This document shows, in pieces, positions 6,105-8,915 of a stretch of 8,915 bases of DNA (position 1 is its first letter; each line of letters begins with the position of its first letter). The notes beneath the pieces were generated by a model. The model was not told the DNA's origin, made no database searches, and saw nothing but the letters and a program-made list of their open reading frames with translations. Made by a program: the position numbers and the translations under genes. Source of the DNA: JBEIFW01 sp044370695 (lineage in GTDB: Bacteria; Actinomycetota; Acidimicrobiia; Acidimicrobiales; Ilumatobacteraceae); NCBI GenBank assembly GCA_044370695.1, contig JBILVB010000154.1, forward strand, positions 1 to 8,915. Direction: 5' to 3'.

Positions 6105-7850
6105 GTGGCGTTGCGTGCCGCTCGCATCACCCGGGCGAGTTCCTTGCTCGACGCAGCGCTCGAAGCCGTTGCGGCGGTGCGCGAGACGCTCGGGGTGCGC
6201 ACCGCTGACCTGTTGGTCCTCCCGGACCTGTTGCGGGCCCGCCCGGCGTTGTGGGTGCGCGCCGACGAGGGCGGCTGCTGCGTGGTCGAGCACTGGCCCT
6301 GCGAGCACCCGTGCCTGCAAGTGGCCGTCGACGGCCGTCGAACGGTGACGCCGGTCCGTCCCGAGCGGATGACCGCGGTACCGGTCCACGCCGCAGGCGT
6401 CGTGATCGGTGCGCTCGCGGTGGGTCCACGCTTGGGCCTTCGTTCGGGGGTGCCGGCGGCCCGGTTGCGCGAGACGGCCGAGGTCGTCGGCCTCGCGCTG
6501 GACGTGGTGCACCTGCGCACGGAACTGCTCCGGACCGAAGCCGAGCGTGACCACCAGGCCGTCCACGACGGGTTGACGGGCCTGGCCAACCGACGCTCGT
6601 TCGCCGAGCGGCTGGGGCAGGCCCTGGGGCGAGCCGCCGCGGCGGGGACCGACTGCGGCGTGCTGATCGTCGACGTCGACCGCTTCAAGGACCTGAACGA
6701 CACGCTCGGCCACGACGTCGGTGACGAGTTGTTGCGGGTGGTGGCCACCCGCCTGCGCGGGATCGCCGACCCGCCCGATCTCGCGCGTCTCGCCGCCGAC
6801 GAGTTCGCCGTGCTCGTCGAAGGCGCAGGCTGCGACGACGCGGTCGCGCTCGGCCGGCGAGCCGTGCGGCTGCTGGGCGAGCCGATCGAACTCGCCGGTC
6901 TTCGCGTGTCGCTTGCGGTGTCCGTCGGGATCGCGTGCCACCCGTGGCACGGCTCGCAGCCCCAGCAACTGCTGCAGCACGCCGGCCTCGCCCTCGAGGC
7001 CGCCAAGGCGGGGCCCGAGGCACCGGTGCGCCTGTTCGACCCGGCCATCGCGCAGACCACCGCGCGGCGGTGGTCGATCGCCACGGCGTTGCGCCAGGCG
7101 GTGGAGGGCCGGCGCTTCGAGGTGGTGTACCAGCCCTTGGCCGAACTCGGGTCCGGTCGCATCACCGGCGTCGAGGCGCTGTTGCGCTGGAACCACGACA
7201 CGCTCGGTCCGGTGTCGCCGAGCGAGTTCATGCCCGTCGTCGAGCACGTCGGCCTCGTCGACCCGGTCACCCGGTTCGTCCTCGGCCGGGCCCTCGAGCA
7301 GTCGGCGGCCTGGAACGACCAGGGCGTCGAACTGCACCTGTCGGTGAACGTGTCGGCCCGCAACCTGCTCGACGCCGGCTTCGACCGGATGCTGCTCGGG
7401 TTGCTCGAGCAGTGGCGCGTACCCGCCGAACGGATCACGCTCGAGATCACCGAATCCGCACTCGTGCCCGAGGACGATCGGGTGCAGGCCGCCTTGGAGC
7501 GGCTGTCGCGCCACGGTCTGGGCCTGTCGATCGACGACTTCGGCACCGGGTACTCGTCGTTGGCCTACCTGCGGCGTCTGCCGGTCACCGAGGTGAAGAT
7601 CGACCGGTCCTTCGTCGCGGACCTGCTCGTGCGGCCACGCGATGCGGTGATCGCGCGTTCGATCCTCGACCTGGCCGACCGACTGGACCTCGACGTGGTC
7701 GCCGAGGGCATCGAAGACGTCCGGATCCTCGAGTTGCTCGTCGAGATGGGATGCCCGCAGGGTCAGGGCTTCCTGCTGTCGCCGCCGCTCCCCGGCGACG
7801 AAGTGCCGGCGCTCGTGCACGCCCGGACCGGCCCGGGGGCCCGCCGGTAG
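6105..7850 (+). CDS. Degenerate GGDEF - intact EAL protein, probable c-di-GMP phosphodiesterase
   Basis: A 581-residue cytoplasmic signalling protein. Residues 1 to about 145 form a GAF-like sensor region with a Cys/His cluster (C58, C59, H63, C66, H68, C70). The GGDEF domain starts at HDGLTGLANR (154-163) and keeps DVDRFKDLN (190-198), but its signature is AADEF (230-234) instead of GGDEF, no RxxD inhibitory site precedes it, and the later A-D-x-A-M-Y-x-A-K element is degenerate (AGLALEAAK). The EAL domain looks complete: EALLRW (357-362), N415, LEITES with E447, DDFGTGYSSL (D477, D478), KIDRSF (K498, D500), AEGIED (E534, E537) and QGF (Q554). It should therefore hydrolyse c-di-GMP to pGpG, with the GGDEF part at most binding GTP allosterically. 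The GTG at 6105 is preferred because TAGATT lies just upstream and the earlier frame is Arg/Pro-rich, unconserved and would run into the divergent gene's start region. Confidence 0.9.
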   Translation: MALRAARITRASSLLDAALEAVAAVRETLGVRTADLLVLPDLLRARPALWVRADEGGCCVVEHWPCEHPCLQVAVDGRRTVTPVRPERMTAVPVHAAGVVIGALAVGPRLGLRSGVPAARLRETAEVVGLALDVVHLRTELLRTEAERDHQAVHDGLTGLANRRSFAERLGQALGRAAAAGTDCGVLIVDVDRFKDLNDTLGHDVGDELLRVVATRLRGIADPPDLARLAADEFAVLVEGAGCDDAVALGRRAVRLLGEPIELAGLRVSLAVSVGIACHPWHGSQPQQLLQHAGLALEAAKAGPEAPVRLFDPAIAQTTARRWSIATALRQAVEGRRFEVVYQPLAELGSGRITGVEALLRWNHDTLGPVSPSEFMPVVEHVGLVDPVTRFVLGRALEQSAAWNDQGVELHLSVNVSARNLLDAGFDRMLLGLLEQWRVPAERITLEITESALVPEDDRVQAALERLSRHGLGLSIDDFGTGYSSLAYLRRLPVTEVKIDRSFVADLLVRPRDAVIARSILDLADRLDLDVVAEGIEDVRILELLVEMGCPQGQGFLLSPPLPGDEVPALVHARTGPGARR

Positions 7851-7853
7851 CCT
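7848..7853 (+). promoter_or_regulatory. TAGCCT -10-like box of rsmD, overlapping the preceding stop codon
   Basis: TAGCCT lies 6 nt before the rsmD GTG at 7860, the spacing expected for a leaderless actinobacterial promoter. Its first three bases are the stop codon of the GGDEF-EAL gene. No good -35 is visible in the upstream coding sequence, which is common for extended or weak -35 promoters. Confidence 0.45.
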
Positions 7854-7859
7854 GACGCC

Positions 7860-8402
7860 GTGCGCGTCGTGGCGGGAACGGCTCGGGGCCGTCGACTGCT
7901 CACCCCGCCGGGTCGCGACACCCGCCCGACCGCCGATCGGGTGCGGGAGGCGGTGTTCAACGCCCTGCACAGCCGCGGCCTCGTCGCCGATGCAACCGTG
8001 CTGGACCTGTACGCCGGATCCGGCGCCCTCGGGATCGAAGCGCTGTCTCGCGGTGCGGCCTCGGCCACGTTCGTCGAGCGGTCGCCCGAGGCACTGCGGT
8101 GCGTGCGGGCCAACCTGGTCGCGACCGGCCTCGCCGAGCGGGCGACCGTGGTCGGCGCCGAGGCGACGGCCTTCTTGCAGAACGCGACCGAGCGTTTCGA
8201 CCTCGCCCTGCTCGACCCGCCCTATGCCTTCGACGGTTGGGACGCGCTGCTCGCTGCGCTCCCGGCCGAGGCCGCCGTCGTCGAGTCGGACCGGACCCTC
8301 AGCACCCCGCCGGGCTGGACGATGGTCCGCTCGGCCCGCTACGGGACTACCGTGGTCGGTCTGCTCGTGCGTGTGCACCCTGCAACCGCCGACGAGCCGT
8401 GA
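7860..8402 (+). CDS. rsmD: 16S rRNA (guanine(966)-N(2))-methyltransferase RsmD
   Basis: A 180-residue SAM-dependent methyltransferase that modifies G966 of 16S rRNA in the assembling 30S subunit. Diagnostic pieces are the N-terminal RVVAGTARGRRLL (2-14), TRPTADRVREAVFNAL (21-36) typical of RsmD, the SAM-binding LDLYAGSGALGIEALSRGA (48-66), the acidic E73 at the end of strand 2, and the catalytic DPPY (119-122). Length is normal. The GTG at 7860 gives the family's usual N-terminus and lies 9 nt after the GGDEF-EAL stop, with a TAGCCT box rather than a Shine-Dalgarno ahead of it. Its stop overlaps the coaD start, and rsmD-coaD is a common bacterial pair. Confidence 0.95.
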   Translation: MRVVAGTARGRRLLTPPGRDTRPTADRVREAVFNALHSRGLVADATVLDLYAGSGALGIEALSRGAASATFVERSPEALRCVRANLVATGLAERATVVGAEATAFLQNATERFDLALLDPPYAFDGWDALLAALPAEAAVVESDRTLSTPPGWTMVRSARYGTTVVGLLVRVHPATADEP

Positions 8403-8890
8403 CCCCCGAGATGCCCACCGCCCTCTACCCCGGAAGCTTCGACCCGTTCCACAACGGTCACCTCGACGTCGTGAGCGTCGCGGCCGAACTGTTCGGATCG
8501 GTGATCGTCGCGGTACTGGTGAACCCCCAGAAACCCGCCGCGATGTTCGAGCAACAGGAGCGCACCGAACTGATCGAGGCGTCGGTGGCCCACCTGCCCG
8601 GCGTCGTCGTGCGGCACTTCACCGGCCTCGTCGTCGACGCCGTCGGCCGACTCGGTGCCGACTTCATCGTGAAGGGGTTGCGCACGGTCGGCGATTTCGA
8701 GATCGAGCAGCAGATGGCCCACACCAACCACGCCGTGTCGGGGGTGCGGACGGTCTACGTCCCGGCCAGCCCGGCGCAGTCGTTCGTGGCGTCGAGCTTC
8801 ATCCGGGACATCACCCGGTACGGTGGAGACGTCTCGGCCCTGGTCCCGCCGCCGGTGGCGGCTCGATTGCAGGAGCGCTTCCCTCGATGA
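8399..8890 (+). CDS. coaD: Phosphopantetheine adenylyltransferase (CoaD)
   Basis: A protein of 163 residues (159 if the ATG at 8411 is used) that transfers AMP from ATP to 4'-phosphopantetheine, giving dephospho-CoA, the penultimate step of coenzyme A synthesis. It shows YPGSFDPFHNGH (10-21) with the nucleotidyltransferase HxGH motif, the K45 region, KGLRTVGDFEIEQQMA (92-107) with the conserved Arg, and a late ASSFIRDI block equivalent to the SS(S/T)-x-(I/V)-R motif, followed by GGDVSALVPPPV. The GTG at 8399 overlaps the rsmD stop as GTGA, implying coupling; the ATG at 8411 is the alternative and fits family length slightly better. Neither has a clear Shine-Dalgarno. Confidence 0.95.
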   Translation: MTPEMPTALYPGSFDPFHNGHLDVVSVAAELFGSVIVAVLVNPQKPAAMFEQQERTELIEASVAHLPGVVVRHFTGLVVDAVGRLGADFIVKGLRTVGDFEIEQQMAHTNHAVSGVRTVYVPASPAQSFVASSFIRDITRYGGDVSALVPPPVAARLQERFPR

Positions 8891-8900
8891 GCCACGCCCG

Positions 8901-8915
8901 ATGAGCTATTTCGGC
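8901..8915 (+). CDS. Possible start of the next gene (five codons, cut by the window end)
   Basis: An ATG 10 bp after the coaD stop opens a frame (MSYFG) that runs off the window. Nothing can be said about its function. An alternative ATG at 8887 overlapping the coaD stop gives only five codons before a TGA at 8902-8904. Confidence 0.25.

Noticed and set aside
6096..8378. Minus-strand open frame of 760 codons across the GGDEF-EAL and rsmD genes
   Set aside because: It spans two well-supported plus-strand genes and shows only low-complexity Arg/Gly/His/Gln-rich sequence, as expected of an antisense shadow.
1..8915. Defence system, mobile element, CRISPR array or tRNA
   Set aside because: No nuclease, transposase, integrase, regularly spaced repeat or cloverleaf was recognised; the base composition and gene packing are uniform across the window.

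Overview
The window reads as chromosomal DNA of a very GC-rich actinobacterium. Starts are often GTG, genes are packed with 4-bp GTGA overlaps, and two genes start a few bases after a TAnnnT box, as expected for leaderless transcripts. The style and the rsmD-coaD pair would fit the Acidimicrobiia, but that placement is inference. No RNA gene, IS, integrase, CRISPR array or phage gene is visible, and the only intergenic stretch of any size is about 155 bp.

Layout. Bases 3-539 (+) hold the C-terminal half of a protein resembling the bacterial eRF1/Vms1-like (baeRF) family, cut by the window edge. Bases 527-5949 (-) hold a tight four-gene carbohydrate operon. In transcription order these are a GT4 glycosyltransferase (5949-4771), a GH130 mannoside phosphorylase/mannosidase-type protein (4768-3764), a GT4-like domain fused to an alpha/alpha-hairpin domain (3756-1486), and a second GH130 protein (1489-527). 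Gaps are 2 bp, 7 bp and a 4-bp overlap. The operon's last gene overlaps the convergent first gene by 13 bp.

A 155-bp divergent region (5950-6104) carries a strong Shine-Dalgarno for the operon. On the other side lies a 12-bp-arm inverted repeat wrapped around the -35 of a GGDEF-EAL protein (6105-7850, +). Its cyclase motif is broken (AADEF) while its phosphodiesterase residues are intact. Then follow rsmD (7860-8402) and coaD (8399-8890), both housekeeping genes, and possibly the first codons of another gene.

The most interesting part is the operon. It has two glycosyltransferase-like and two GH130 proteins in alternating order. In the fused protein, several conserved residues of the GT4 active site seen in its upstream paralogue are replaced. 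This suggests a non-catalytic GT scaffold attached to a six-hairpin-type domain. A role in making and turning over a beta-mannoside or other mannose-containing glycan is a reasonable hypothesis, not a demonstrated one.
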